64,000 nucleotides of DNA from Anaerolineales bacterium. GTDB taxonomy: Bacteria > Chloroflexota > Anaerolineae > Anaerolineales > Villigracilaceae. The DNA is taken from contig JAHDWB010000002.1 of assembly GCA_023382595.1 (NCBI GenBank), positions 186,001-250,000 on the forward strand. The letters are read 5' to 3'. The notes beneath the pieces were generated by a model. The model was not told the origin of the DNA and ran no database searches. It worked only from the letters and a program-made list of their open reading frames with translations. Each line of letters begins with the position of its first letter. Positions within the stretch are counted from its first letter, which is position 1. The translations under genes and the position numbers were made by a program. Shown here in pieces: positions 7,185-14,384 of this stretch.

Positions 7185-9835
7185 TGTTCGCGCAGTCTGG
7201 GATTGAGAATACGGTCCAATGTAAAGCCCAGCATGGCAAATGCCAGCGCGGTGATCAATAGCAGCGCAACAGGCTGGACGATCCAGTAGTAGTTGCCGCC
7301 AAACCAGGAAACGGTCAGCGCTTCGTAGATCATCTTGCCCCAGGTCGGAATATACGGGTCGCTTACGCCGAGGAATGCCAGCGTTACTTCGAAGAAGACA
7401 TATCCCGGCACCATGATGACAAACTGCGGGACAAGGATCGGGATCATGCGCGGGACGAGATAATTCATAATGATCCGCCAGTTCCCGGCGCCATATGCCT
7501 GGGCGGCTTCAATATAGGGCTGTTCCCTGATCTGAAGGAACGCCGAACGGAACACTTTGATCCCATTGCCGAATATATTGAGCAACACGACGACGCCAAG
7601 GATCGCCCAGATACTCTTCGAATACATGATGAACACCATGATCGCCATCGGCAAGACAGGCAGGATCAGGTTAACATCGGAAATGCGCTGGATAACTTCA
7701 TCCACCCAGCCGCCAAACCAGGCGCCGAACGCGGCGATCAGCATGGAAAGCAGTGTGGTAGCCACCGCCCCGATCAGCCCGAACGCCAGTGCCACCGGCG
7801 TCCCCCACAGCAGGGCAAGCGTCAGATCACGGCGCATGTTATCCGTGCCCGCCCAGCCGTGTACCTGACCATACACGACCATACGGGCATCAAAATCGGA
7901 ATCTTCTTCAAAGGTGAAAGCAAGCAGCCGCAGCGTATAGTTTCCCTTCAACGGCTTGCCGTCCGGGTCGTCCATATCACGGAACAATCTATCGGACAGG
8001 GGTTGATCGCCAAACCTGCTCTTTACGCGGGCGTCCTGCAGCACATAAAAACTTGTAGTGGACTGAATGGAAAAACGACCCAAATTCAATTCTTCGCCGT
8101 CCGGCTTGATCCAGGTCAGATCGATGAGCGGCTGTTTTTCGCTGTACTGGGACGACATAAAAATGACCATATCCTTTGGATAGGCTCCATAGTCATAGTC
8201 GAACGAAAAATTGATATCGATCTGGTTCATATCTTCAGTAAGCGGGCTGGAGACCTTGGTGGACACATCATCCTGCGAGTCCATGACCAGGGTTTCAGGA
8301 AGTTTGTCGCGCCGGAAGATATTCGTCCACACAGGAGGCGCCAGACGCGGGTTCTCGATGAACGCCCGTTCTTCGCGCCGCCACATCGCCACAGCCTGAT
8401 CATACGGAACGAGAATTGCCGTCCCGATGGAAACCGCAATGAGAAACAGGATCAACAAGGAGCTTATCAGCGCGGCGGGGTTGCGAAGGATCATGAGGAA
8501 GACCGGAGAGATCCTCTGCCAGAGACTTTCACGCTTCGGTCGGGATGTCGACGAATACGATGTCTCTCCGGGTTCATCCAATGTTTTCTTCTCCCGCGTC
8601 GAATGGGCGCCTAACGATACAGGCGCATCCGTTTTTTTGCGCCGCAGCCGGGAAATTATCCCCTGCGATCTGGTAAAGGATGTACGGGTTTGGCTCACAG
8701 AACCGATCTGGATGCGCGGATCGAGAATGGCGCTGAGAACATCGAGAATGAACACGGTTATTACAAGCAGGTAGGCAAAACACACAACAATGGCAACCAC
8801 CATGGGCGTATCGAAGAAGCGCACCGCGCGCAGGAATAATTGCCCGATGCCCTGCCAGTAAAATAATACCTCCAGCGCAATCGCCCCCTGCCAGAGCCCG
8901 ATCATGGTTAAGGAAAAGTTGGTCAGGATGTACGGCAGGCTGGGACGCAGAATGTGCGTTCGTTCCAGTCTGGAGTTCGGCAAACCCTTGGCGCGCGCCA
9001 TCTCGACATAGTCTTCGCCGGAATAGATGAGAAAGTAGCTGCGCCAGTAATAGATGGTTTGAAAAATGGCGCTGATGAAGATCGCCAGAAAAGGCAGTAC
9101 CATGTATCGAGCCAAAAAGGGAAGGTATTCGACCCAATTTTCAGCCATCAATATTTCCACATGTTTGGGGAAAGGCAGGATGCGGAGCTGCGCGGAAAAC
9201 AGGATGATCAGCCAAATTCCATGCACCCAGGCGGGAACGGATGAAAGAGGCGAAAGGGCAACGATCAAGCGGTCCCAAAAACCGCCGTAGTTGCGTGAGA
9301 TCCGCATGGAAACTGCCAGGCTTATCAGGAAAACGAGCAAATTCGCGCCGCCTATCAAGATCAAGGTATAGGGCAGTGCAAGTTTGAGAATGGACTGGAT
9401 GTCGTTGGTTCTGCTTGTAGAGGAAATATAGGTGGTGCTGTAATTGTGGCGGGTGTTTCCAAAATCCAGCGTCAACCCATGTATGAGCCAGTTCCAGGTG
9501 CGCAGGAGGAACGGTTCGTGCAAGCCGTAGGATTCCTCCAGTTCCCATCGCATCGCTTCGATCTGCACTTCCCGCTGGTCAAGCGGGACGTCGCGCAGCC
9601 AGCCGCCCCGAAGCATCCCAAGGATCGTTTCGTTAATTCTCCCCTCGAAGATCTTGTCAATGTACCCGCCAAAGTTGGCGACCATGATCGTCAGATACAA
9701 ACCAGCCGCAACCGCGAGGAGCAGCGTGATACTCCGAAACACCATGTAGCTTGCCACACGCTTGATCGTCCGGAATAATGGGCGGGATGGTTTCCCCAGG
9801 CGGGCTTCGTCATCATTGATGGGTAGACTATTCAA
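7181..9835 (-). CDS. Fused dipeptide/oligopeptide-type ABC permease (DppB-DppC fusion)
   Basis: 884 residues from TTG 9835, chosen because AAGG lies seven bases upstream; a TTG at 9883 would add 16 residues. The first half is DppB-like: an N-terminal membrane segment, an extracytoplasmic region, then membrane segments and the EAA loop around YVEMARAKGLPNSRLERTHI. A charged linker joins a DppC-like half with EAA loop QPYIEAAQAYGAGNWRIIM. Between the first two membrane segments of the DppC half lies an unusually long, beta-rich extracytoplasmic insert of roughly 180 residues, ending in HGWAGTDNMRRDL, the counterpart of the usual GTDxxGRD. Normally DppB and DppC are separate. No binding protein or ATPase is adjacent. 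Confidence 0.9.
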   Translation of the reverse strand: MNSLPINDDEARLGKPSRPLFRTIKRVASYMVFRSITLLLAVAAGLYLTIMVANFGGYIDKIFEGRINETILGMLRGGWLRDVPLDQREVQIEAMRWELEESYGLHEPFLLRTWNWLIHGLTLDFGNTRHNYSTTYISSTSRTNDIQSILKLALPYTLILIGGANLLVFLISLAVSMRISRNYGGFWDRLIVALSPLSSVPAWVHGIWLIILFSAQLRILPFPKHVEILMAENWVEYLPFLARYMVLPFLAIFISAIFQTIYYWRSYFLIYSGEDYVEMARAKGLPNSRLERTHILRPSLPYILTNFSLTMIGLWQGAIALEVLFYWQGIGQLFLRAVRFFDTPMVVAIVVCFAYLLVITVFILDVLSAILDPRIQIGSVSQTRTSFTRSQGIISRLRRKKTDAPVSLGAHSTREKKTLDEPGETSYSSTSRPKRESLWQRISPVFLMILRNPAALISSLLILFLIAVSIGTAILVPYDQAVAMWRREERAFIENPRLAPPVWTNIFRRDKLPETLVMDSQDDVSTKVSSPLTEDMNQIDINFSFDYDYGAYPKDMVIFMSSQYSEKQPLIDLTWIKPDGEELNLGRFSIQSTTSFYVLQDARVKSRFGDQPLSDRLFRDMDDPDGKPLKGNYTLRLLAFTFEEDSDFDARMVVYGQVHGWAGTDNMRRDLTLALLWGTPVALAFGLIGAVATTLLSMLIAAFGAWFGGWVDEVIQRISDVNLILPVLPMAIMVFIMYSKSIWAILGVVVLLNIFGNGIKVFRSAFLQIREQPYIEAAQAYGAGNWRIIMNYLVPRMIPILVPQFVIMVPGYVFFEVTLAFLGVSDPYIPTWGKMIYEALTVSWFGGNYYWIVQPVALLLITALAFAMLGFTLDRILNPRLREH

Positions 9836-9905
9836 TTCGCAATCCTTTTCAGGTGGGATAAATAAAAAAAATCGACCCAACAAAGCCGGTCAATCTTGAA
9901 GGCTC

Positions 9906-9933
9906 ATTATAATGTGAAATGTAAATATGACAA
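9906..9933 (-). promoter_or_regulatory. Predicted sigma-70-type promoter for the DppBC fusion gene
   Basis: On the minus strand TTGTCA (9933-9928) is followed after 16 bases by TATAAT (9911-9906). Transcription would start near 9899 and give a leader of about 60 bases before the TTG at 9835. It is divergent from the arsR promoter at 9963. Confidence 0.6.
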
Positions 9934-9962
9934 TCATCCGGCAAACCGGTGATGCGCAGGAA

Positions 9963-9991
9963 TTGACAAAATCAACTTTTTACACTAATAT
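9963..9991 (+). promoter_or_regulatory. Strong sigma-70-type promoter of the arsR-rhodanese-ATPase operon
   Basis: TTGACA at 9963-9968, a 17-base spacer and TAATAT at 9986-9991 make a near-consensus promoter. The -10 box overlaps the palindrome at 9988-10011, so a bound repressor would block polymerase. The predicted RNA start is close to 9998, giving a leader of under 20 bases before ATG 10015, with no Shine-Dalgarno. Confidence 0.75.
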
Positions 9992-10011
9992 ATGAATAAT
10001 TGCTCATATAT
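9988..10011 (+). promoter_or_regulatory. Palindromic ArsR/SmtB-type operator
   Basis: The 24 bases form an imperfect palindrome, ATATATGA-N8-TCATATAT, with AATT in the inner part. Size and AT-rich TGA/TCA half sites resemble 12-2-12 operators of the SmtB/CadC family. It covers the -10 box and transcription start and lies just before the arsR gene, as expected for autorepression relieved by metal. Confidence 0.75.
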
Positions 10012-10014
10012 TCA

Positions 10015-10308
10015 ATGATAAAACTCACAGAACTCAAAGCCATCCAGTTAGCCGAACTCTTCAGTTCCCTCAGCGACGCCAGCCGCATCCGCATCATTGC
10101 CCTGCTCATGGACGGGGAAATGTCGGTCCGCGCCATTGCTGATGGACTCGGCATGACCGAATCAGCCGTCTCGCATCAACTGCGCGGACTGCGCCAGATG
10201 CACCTCGTCCGCGCGCGGAAATCGGGCAGGCAGGTTTTTTACACGCTGGATGACGACCATGTTGCGCGGTTGTTCACCCTGGGATTAGACCATGTTCAAC
10301 ATGGATAA
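10015..10308 (+). CDS. ArsR/SmtB family transcriptional repressor
   Basis: 97 residues from ATG 10015 (a TTG at 10000 lies inside the operator). It is a winged-helix protein: LAELFSSLSDASRIRIIALL (helices 1-2), then MSVRAIADGLGMTESAVSHQLRGLRQMHLV (recognition helix region AVSHQLRGL) and the wing RKSGRQVFYTLDDDHVARLF. The D-x-H pair in the last helix (DDDHVARLFTLGLDHVQHG) fits an alpha-5 metal site of the Zn/Cd/Co kind (D-x-H with distal His). The ELCVCDL Cys box of arsenic and lead sensors is missing, so Zn2+/Cd2+/Co2+ is more likely. It should repress its own operon through the palindrome at 9988. Confidence 0.9.
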   Translation: MIKLTELKAIQLAELFSSLSDASRIRIIALLMDGEMSVRAIADGLGMTESAVSHQLRGLRQMHLVRARKSGRQVFYTLDDDHVARLFTLGLDHVQHG

Positions 10309-10348
10309 TTTGAGAAGATAAATTTTATACAAGATAAGGAAATAAGCC

Positions 10349-10816
10349 ATGCCCCCACGAAGAAAGAGAAAAAAACAACCTTTTCCCCTGCTCCTTTTCA
10401 TTGGAGGCGGAATCGCATTGCTCATTTTGGCGTTCCTGCTTGCCAATCAAAATGCAGCCACCCCGACACAGACAGCCGCCGGAGACATCCCCTACCCTGA
10501 GATCCAACGCGTCTCTCTCGCGGACGCCAGAGCCGCACTTGAATCCGGCACCGCCATCCTGCTGGATGTCCGTTCGGCAGATGCGTTCGCCGGGCAACAC
10601 ATTGCAGGTGCGATCAACATTCCTGTCGCGGAAATTCAAATCCGTCTCAGCGAACTCGACCCAAATGCCTGGATCATCCCCTACTGCACCTGACCGAGCG
10701 AAGAATTGAGCGCCCGTGCGGCGTCCACTCTGCTCGAAAACGGTTTTACCAATGTCACTCCTTTACTCGGCGGATTCGCAGCCTGGATCAATGCAGGCTA
10801 CCCGACTGCACCATAA
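10349..10816 (+). CDS. Membrane-anchored rhodanese-like protein with in-frame UGA (probable selenoprotein, CxU)
   Basis: Read conventionally the frame stops at TGA 10691-10693, right after YCT. Reading through gives 155 residues ending at TAA 10816, and the added 40 residues (PSEELSARAASTLLENGF, then LLGGFAAWINAGYPT) are exactly the missing C-terminal half of a rhodanese domain. Residues 1-35 are a basic start and one membrane segment, placing the domain outside the cytoplasm; strand AILLDVRSADAFAGQHIAGAINIP is typical rhodanese. The active-site loop becomes Y-C113-T-U115-P-S-E-E, where related rhodaneses have YCTCP, so UGA replaces the second Cys of a CxC pair. A hairpin follows at SECIS distance. 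Alternatives: a nonsense mutation or a base error (TGC to TGA). Confidence 0.75.
10694..10736 (+). promoter_or_regulatory. Candidate bacterial SECIS element
   Basis: Directly after the UGA, GCGCC (10710-10714) pairs with GGCGT (10720-10724) around the five-base loop CGUGC (10715-10719). A lower stem CGAGC (10695-10699) pairs with GCTCG (10732-10736). The UGA-to-loop distance is 21 bases and the loop has G in second place, both matching rules known for bacterial SECIS hairpins that recruit SelB. Pairing was done by eye. Confidence 0.5.
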
Positions 10817-10826
10817 TCAAATAAAC

Positions 10827-11255
10827 ATGTTCAATAAAATTCGCTTCATACATATCCTATTGTTCGCAATGCTACTGCTCGCTGCCTGCCAGCCAGCGGA
10901 AAAGACGCCCCAGATCGGCATCGAGGCGGAAATGAACGGAGTCCCCTACCGCGTTGTATCTGTAGCCGAACTTCAAACCATGCTGGACGCCAAGGATTTC
11001 TTCATGGTCAATGTTCACACGCCTTTCGAAGGGAATATCCCGCAGACCGATCTGCACCTTCCCTACAATGAGATCTCACAAAACCTGGAGCAACTTCCGG
11101 CGGAGAAGGATGCGATGATCGTCATCTACTGCTTTACATCGGGCATGGCGAAGCAAGCCATTGCCATATTGGTCGCACAGGGCTATACCAATCTCTGGAT
11201 GCTGGACGGCGGTACGACCGAATGGCAAGCCGCAGGTCTGACGCTCGAAAAATAA
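10827..11255 (+). CDS. Rhodanese-like lipoprotein
   Basis: 142 residues from ATG 10827. The signal peptide ends in LLAAC (Cys20), so it is a lipoprotein outside the membrane. The rest is one rhodanese domain: VSVAELQTMLDAKDFFMVNVHTP, then the catalytic loop VIYCFTSGMAKQAIAIL with Cys at the usual place and an unusual CFTSGMA loop (the usual form is C-x-x-G-x-R), and LWMLDGGTTEWQAAG. It lies 10 bases after the UGA-containing rhodanese, so two exported sulfurtransferase-fold proteins sit in tandem. The missing Arg in the loop may mean it handles another substrate than thiosulfate. Confidence 0.85.
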   Translation: MFNKIRFIHILLFAMLLLAACQPAEKTPQIGIEAEMNGVPYRVVSVAELQTMLDAKDFFMVNVHTPFEGNIPQTDLHLPYNEISQNLEQLPAEKDAMIVIYCFTSGMAKQAIAILVAQGYTNLWMLDGGTTEWQAAGLTLEK

Positions 11256-11257
11256 AT

Positions 11258-13345
11258 ATGAACCAAATCCAAACCATCGAGATTCCCATTGCAGGCATGG
11301 ACTGCGCCGAATGCACGCAGCACGTTCAGCACGCCATCGCGGGCGTAACGGGCGTACAAAAAGTGGATGTATTCCTCACGTCTGAAAAAGCCATTGTGCA
11401 GTTGAATCCATCGCTTGTAAAAATGATGGACATCCGCGCCGCGATCAAGCATGCGGGGTACTCCGTGGCGCAAGATGATGATGAAAAAACACCCAATGCC
11501 ATGCTTGCGGATTTTTCGTACCGCATGTTCACCGCGTTTGGACTTGCTTTCGGCGTGGTCATCATCATCGTTGTTCTCGGCGAATGGCTGGGACTGCTCG
11601 AAGGCTTAACCGAATTCATCCCCTTCCCTGTTGGCGCCGCGCTGGTGCTGCTCGGCGGCGCGCCGATCTTCTTCAACGTCATCCGCGCAGCATTGAAAAA
11701 ACAGGTGATCGCGCATACGCTGATGAGCGTTGGCGCGATCGCCGCGCTCGTCGTCGGCGAATGGACAACGGGCATGGTGGTCATCTTCTTCATGCACATC
11801 GGCAGCTATACTGAACGTCTCACCGCCGAAGGCGCGCGCCGCGCTGTCAAAGACCTGACAGCAATGGCTCCGCAAATCGCGCGCGTGGAACGCGATGGCG
11901 AAGAAAAAGAAATTCCCATCGCAGACGTTGAAATGAACGACATCGTCGTTGTGCGCCCCGGCGAAACGATCCCAGTGGATGGAGAAGTCGTTGCGGGCCA
12001 CGCGGCAGTGGACCAATCGTCGGTGACGGGAGAGGCGATGCCCGTGGAAGCAGGTGTCGGGTCACAGGTGCGCGGCGCAACCATTCTCAGGCAGGGCACG
12101 CTCAAAATCCGCACACAAGCCGTGGGAGCGCAGTCCATGTTCGGGCGCGTCATCAAGATGGTCGAAGAAGCTGAAGCCCACCGTGCGGATGTCCAGCGAT
12201 TCGCCGACAAATTCAGCGCGTATTACCTGCCCGTCGTGGCAGGCATCGCCGCGCTCACGTTTTTGATCAGCCGCAACGCGCTCGCCACGGCGGCAGTGTT
12301 GCTCGTGGCATGTTCCTGCACCATCGCGCTTGCTACGCCCATCGCCATGCTCGCCACCATCGGCTCGAACGCCAAACGCGGCGTGCTCATCAAAGGCGGC
12401 AAATATCTTGAAACGCTTGCGCGCGCCGACGTGTTGTTGATCGACAAAACGGGAACGCTGACACTTGGCAAGCCGATCGTGACGGATGTAATTTCATTGA
12501 ACGGCATGGACGAGAACTCGCTTCTTTCCTATGCCGCATCTGCCGACCGTTACTCCGAGCATCCCCTCGCCGACGCCTTGCGCCGCTCCGCGCAGGAACG
12601 CGGCTTGGATTTGCGCGATGCCGCCAACTTCGAATCGCTCACAGGCATTGGCGTCAACGCGGATGTGGACGGCAAAAAAATATCGGTTGGGCGGCATGCG
12701 TTGAACGGCTCCCCCACGCCCGCACAGGCAACAGAATTGGAAGCGCACGGCAAGACGGTGTTATTCATTTCGCTGAATGATACCTTGGCAGGTTTCATCG
12801 CTGTATCAGACACCCTGCGAAACGAAGTGCCGGAAGCTTTACAGGAGTCCAAACGGCTCGGCATCAAAACGATCGAATTGCTCACCGGCGACAACGAACG
12901 CGCAGCGTCTTCCGTTGCGCATTCGCTCAACATTTTGTACCGCGCAGGCTTACTGCCCGAAGACAAGATCCGTATCGTGAAGGAATATCAATCGCAGGGA
13001 CACATCGTCGTCATGGCGGGCGACGGCATCAACGATGCGCCCGCACTCGCGCAAGCGAACATCGGCATTGCCATGAAGGCAGGCACCGATGTCGCCATCG
13101 AAGCCGCCCACATCACCCTCCTGCGCGAAGATTGGATGTTGATCCCGCAAGTTATTGCCGCCGCCCAACGGACAATGCGTGTGGTAAAAGGCAATCTTGG
13201 TTTTACCGCCGCGTTCAACATCGTCGGACTCACACTCGCAGCGTTCGGATTCCTTCCGCCCATGCTTGCCGCTGCGCTGCAATCCATACCAGATTTGGGT
13301 ATTCTTGGAAATTCGGCGCGATTGCTAAAAAAAGCCAATCGATGA
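11258..13345 (+). CDS. P1B-type heavy-metal ATPase with CSC transport motif
   Basis: 695 residues from ATG 11258, two bases after the previous stop. Domains in order: N-terminal HMA metal-binding domain with GMDCAEC (Cys16, Cys19), paired membrane segments, actuator domain (VTGEAMP), the metal-path helix, DKTGT with phosphorylated Asp396, the EHPLA motif of P1B pumps, and hinge GDGINDAPAL. The transmembrane metal motif is C352-S353-C354, where Zn/Cd/Pb and Cu pumps normally have CPC. It presumably exports a soft or transition metal ion. Its operon with an ArsR repressor and two rhodanese proteins supports metal or metalloid defence. Confidence 0.93.
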   Translation: MNQIQTIEIPIAGMDCAECTQHVQHAIAGVTGVQKVDVFLTSEKAIVQLNPSLVKMMDIRAAIKHAGYSVAQDDDEKTPNAMLADFSYRMFTAFGLAFGVVIIIVVLGEWLGLLEGLTEFIPFPVGAALVLLGGAPIFFNVIRAALKKQVIAHTLMSVGAIAALVVGEWTTGMVVIFFMHIGSYTERLTAEGARRAVKDLTAMAPQIARVERDGEEKEIPIADVEMNDIVVVRPGETIPVDGEVVAGHAAVDQSSVTGEAMPVEAGVGSQVRGATILRQGTLKIRTQAVGAQSMFGRVIKMVEEAEAHRADVQRFADKFSAYYLPVVAGIAALTFLISRNALATAAVLLVACSCTIALATPIAMLATIGSNAKRGVLIKGGKYLETLARADVLLIDKTGTLTLGKPIVTDVISLNGMDENSLLSYAASADRYSEHPLADALRRSAQERGLDLRDAANFESLTGIGVNADVDGKKISVGRHALNGSPTPAQATELEAHGKTVLFISLNDTLAGFIAVSDTLRNEVPEALQESKRLGIKTIELLTGDNERAASSVAHSLNILYRAGLLPEDKIRIVKEYQSQGHIVVMAGDGINDAPALAQANIGIAMKAGTDVAIEAAHITLLREDWMLIPQVIAAAQRTMRVVKGNLGFTAAFNIVGLTLAAFGFLPPMLAAALQSIPDLGILGNSARLLKKANR

Positions 13346-13353
13346 CAAAGGAC

Positions 13354-13385
13354 AAAAAAGAGACGGCGCGAGCCGTCTCTTTTTT
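13354..13385 (+). terminator. Rho-independent terminator of the metal operon
   Basis: A 14-base stem (AAAAAAGAGACGGC / GCCGTCTCTTTTTT) with loop GCGA. The T-run works on the plus strand for the ATPase operon; the A-run on the other side lets it also serve the convergent gene at 13396-13884. Confidence 0.85.
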
Positions 13386-13395
13386 GTTACTCAAC

Positions 13396-13884
13396 TTACG
13401 GTTTGGTCTGTTGATTGCGCCAACCGCGTCCCTGCCCCATCATGCCATTGCCGGTTTGGGCGCCCTGCGGACCGGTGCCGTCACAGTCTCCGCTCCCGTT
13501 GCCATACATCCCGCCGCGCCCAAAGCCTCGGGACTTCATCCAATCCGCCTGCTCTTGCGTAATAACACCGGCTGCCACCGCGGCATCCAGCGCATTCGCA
13601 CGGACTTCCTGAAGAAGAGCCGGAACGTCCTCTACGGGGACTCCTTCGGAGACGGCAATGTCGCGCAGGGTTTCACCAGCCGCGAGGCGGGTGTTGACAT
13701 CGTTCACATTCAGATCCAGCTTCTTCGCGAACTCGGTCACCATGAAGGTGTGCAAGAGATCTTGCCCATCATGCATCCCGCGCCCGCCGGAGGGCGGGTT
13801 GGCGCCCTGTGCTGAAACCACACCCACCCCGGCAGCAATCAACGCCATCAAAACCAATGTAACGATCAAAATTGTCTTTTTCAT
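13396..13884 (-). CDS. Small exported protein with Gly/Met-rich tail (DUF2680-like)
   Basis: 162 residues. A signal peptide (MKKTILIVTLVLMALIAAGVGVVSA, cut after VSA) is followed by helical segments FAKKLDLNVNDVNTRLAAGETLRDIAVSEGV and RANALDAAVAAGVITQEQADWM, which look like paired repeats of small exported proteins in the DUF2680 family. The tail is rich in Gly, Asn and Met. Function unknown. It lies tail to tail with the metal ATPase and shares its terminator; a Met-rich exported protein beside a metal pump could bind metal, but that is speculation. Confidence 0.75.
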   Translation of the reverse strand: MKKTILIVTLVLMALIAAGVGVVSAQGANPPSGGRGMHDGQDLLHTFMVTEFAKKLDLNVNDVNTRLAAGETLRDIAVSEGVPVEDVPALLQEVRANALDAAVAAGVITQEQADWMKSRGFGRGGMYGNGSGDCDGTGPQGAQTGNGMMGQGRGWRNQQTKP

Positions 13885-14060
13885 GTATATCTCCTTTTCT
13901 TGGCATTACATTCACAGTGTATCCTCCGGTTGTGTGTTTCCTATCAGGATTTTGTGAGAATTGGGCGAAGAAATGGATATCGAGAATTTACGCGTTTGAA
14001 AAACCCCAAGCCGTTGATGACAAACACCAAATCGCTGTGTTGGATAAACCGGCAGGCATA

Positions 14061-14091
14061 AAAAATGCTCCCCGTACGGGGAGCATTTTTT
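14061..14091 (-). terminator. Terminator behind the DUF4404 gene
   Basis: A 13-base perfect stem AAAAATGCTCCCC / GGGGAGCATTTTT with loop GTAC. It starts at the stop codon of the minus-strand gene 14090-14350. The region 13885-14060 upstream of it holds no gene that I can see. Confidence 0.8.
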
Positions 14092-14350
14092 ATATTCCTG
14101 CGTTGCTCAAAATGGCGGAAGCTTCCGAGAGCAGTTTGGTAAGAGTAGGATACTTCACCTCGAATTGTTCGACCGCTTTTTTCATCCGATCAATGACGGG
14201 CAGGGTTTCAGCATCCATCTTTTGCAGAAGCGCATGAATATCCTGGTCAAGTTCATCCAGCAATTTACGCCCTTCCTCGTCCACATGATCGAGGCTCTTA
14301 AGTTCAGCACGGACTTTTTCCAACAGATCGTCAAGCTGCTTATCGCTCAT
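14090..14350 (-). CDS. DUF4404 family protein
   Basis: 86 residues from ATG 14350, preceded by AAGGAG. A short, charged, almost wholly helical protein (LDDLLEKVRAELKSL, then EEGRKLLDELDQDIHALL) as in the DUF4404 family of small coiled-coil proteins. No known activity. It lies just downstream of the sirtuin gene on the same strand and is probably the last gene of that transcript, before the terminator at 14061. Confidence 0.75.
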   Translation of the reverse strand: MSDKQLDDLLEKVRAELKSLDHVDEEGRKLLDELDQDIHALLQKMDAETLPVIDRMKKAVEQFEVKYPTLTKLLSEASAILSNAGI

Positions 14351-14384
14351 GGCAAGCTCCTTTCGTGTGAAATTTTCTCCATCC

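Noticed and set aside
10349-10693. Short rhodanese gene ending at TGA 10691, as a plain truncated gene
   Set aside because: The missing half of the domain follows in the same frame without any further damage, and the UGA replaces a conserved Cys; readthrough as Sec fits better.
10716-11255. Longer start for the rhodanese lipoprotein
   Set aside because: The extra 37 residues lie in another frame over the end of the Sec-rhodanese; ATG 10827 gives a proper lipoprotein signal.
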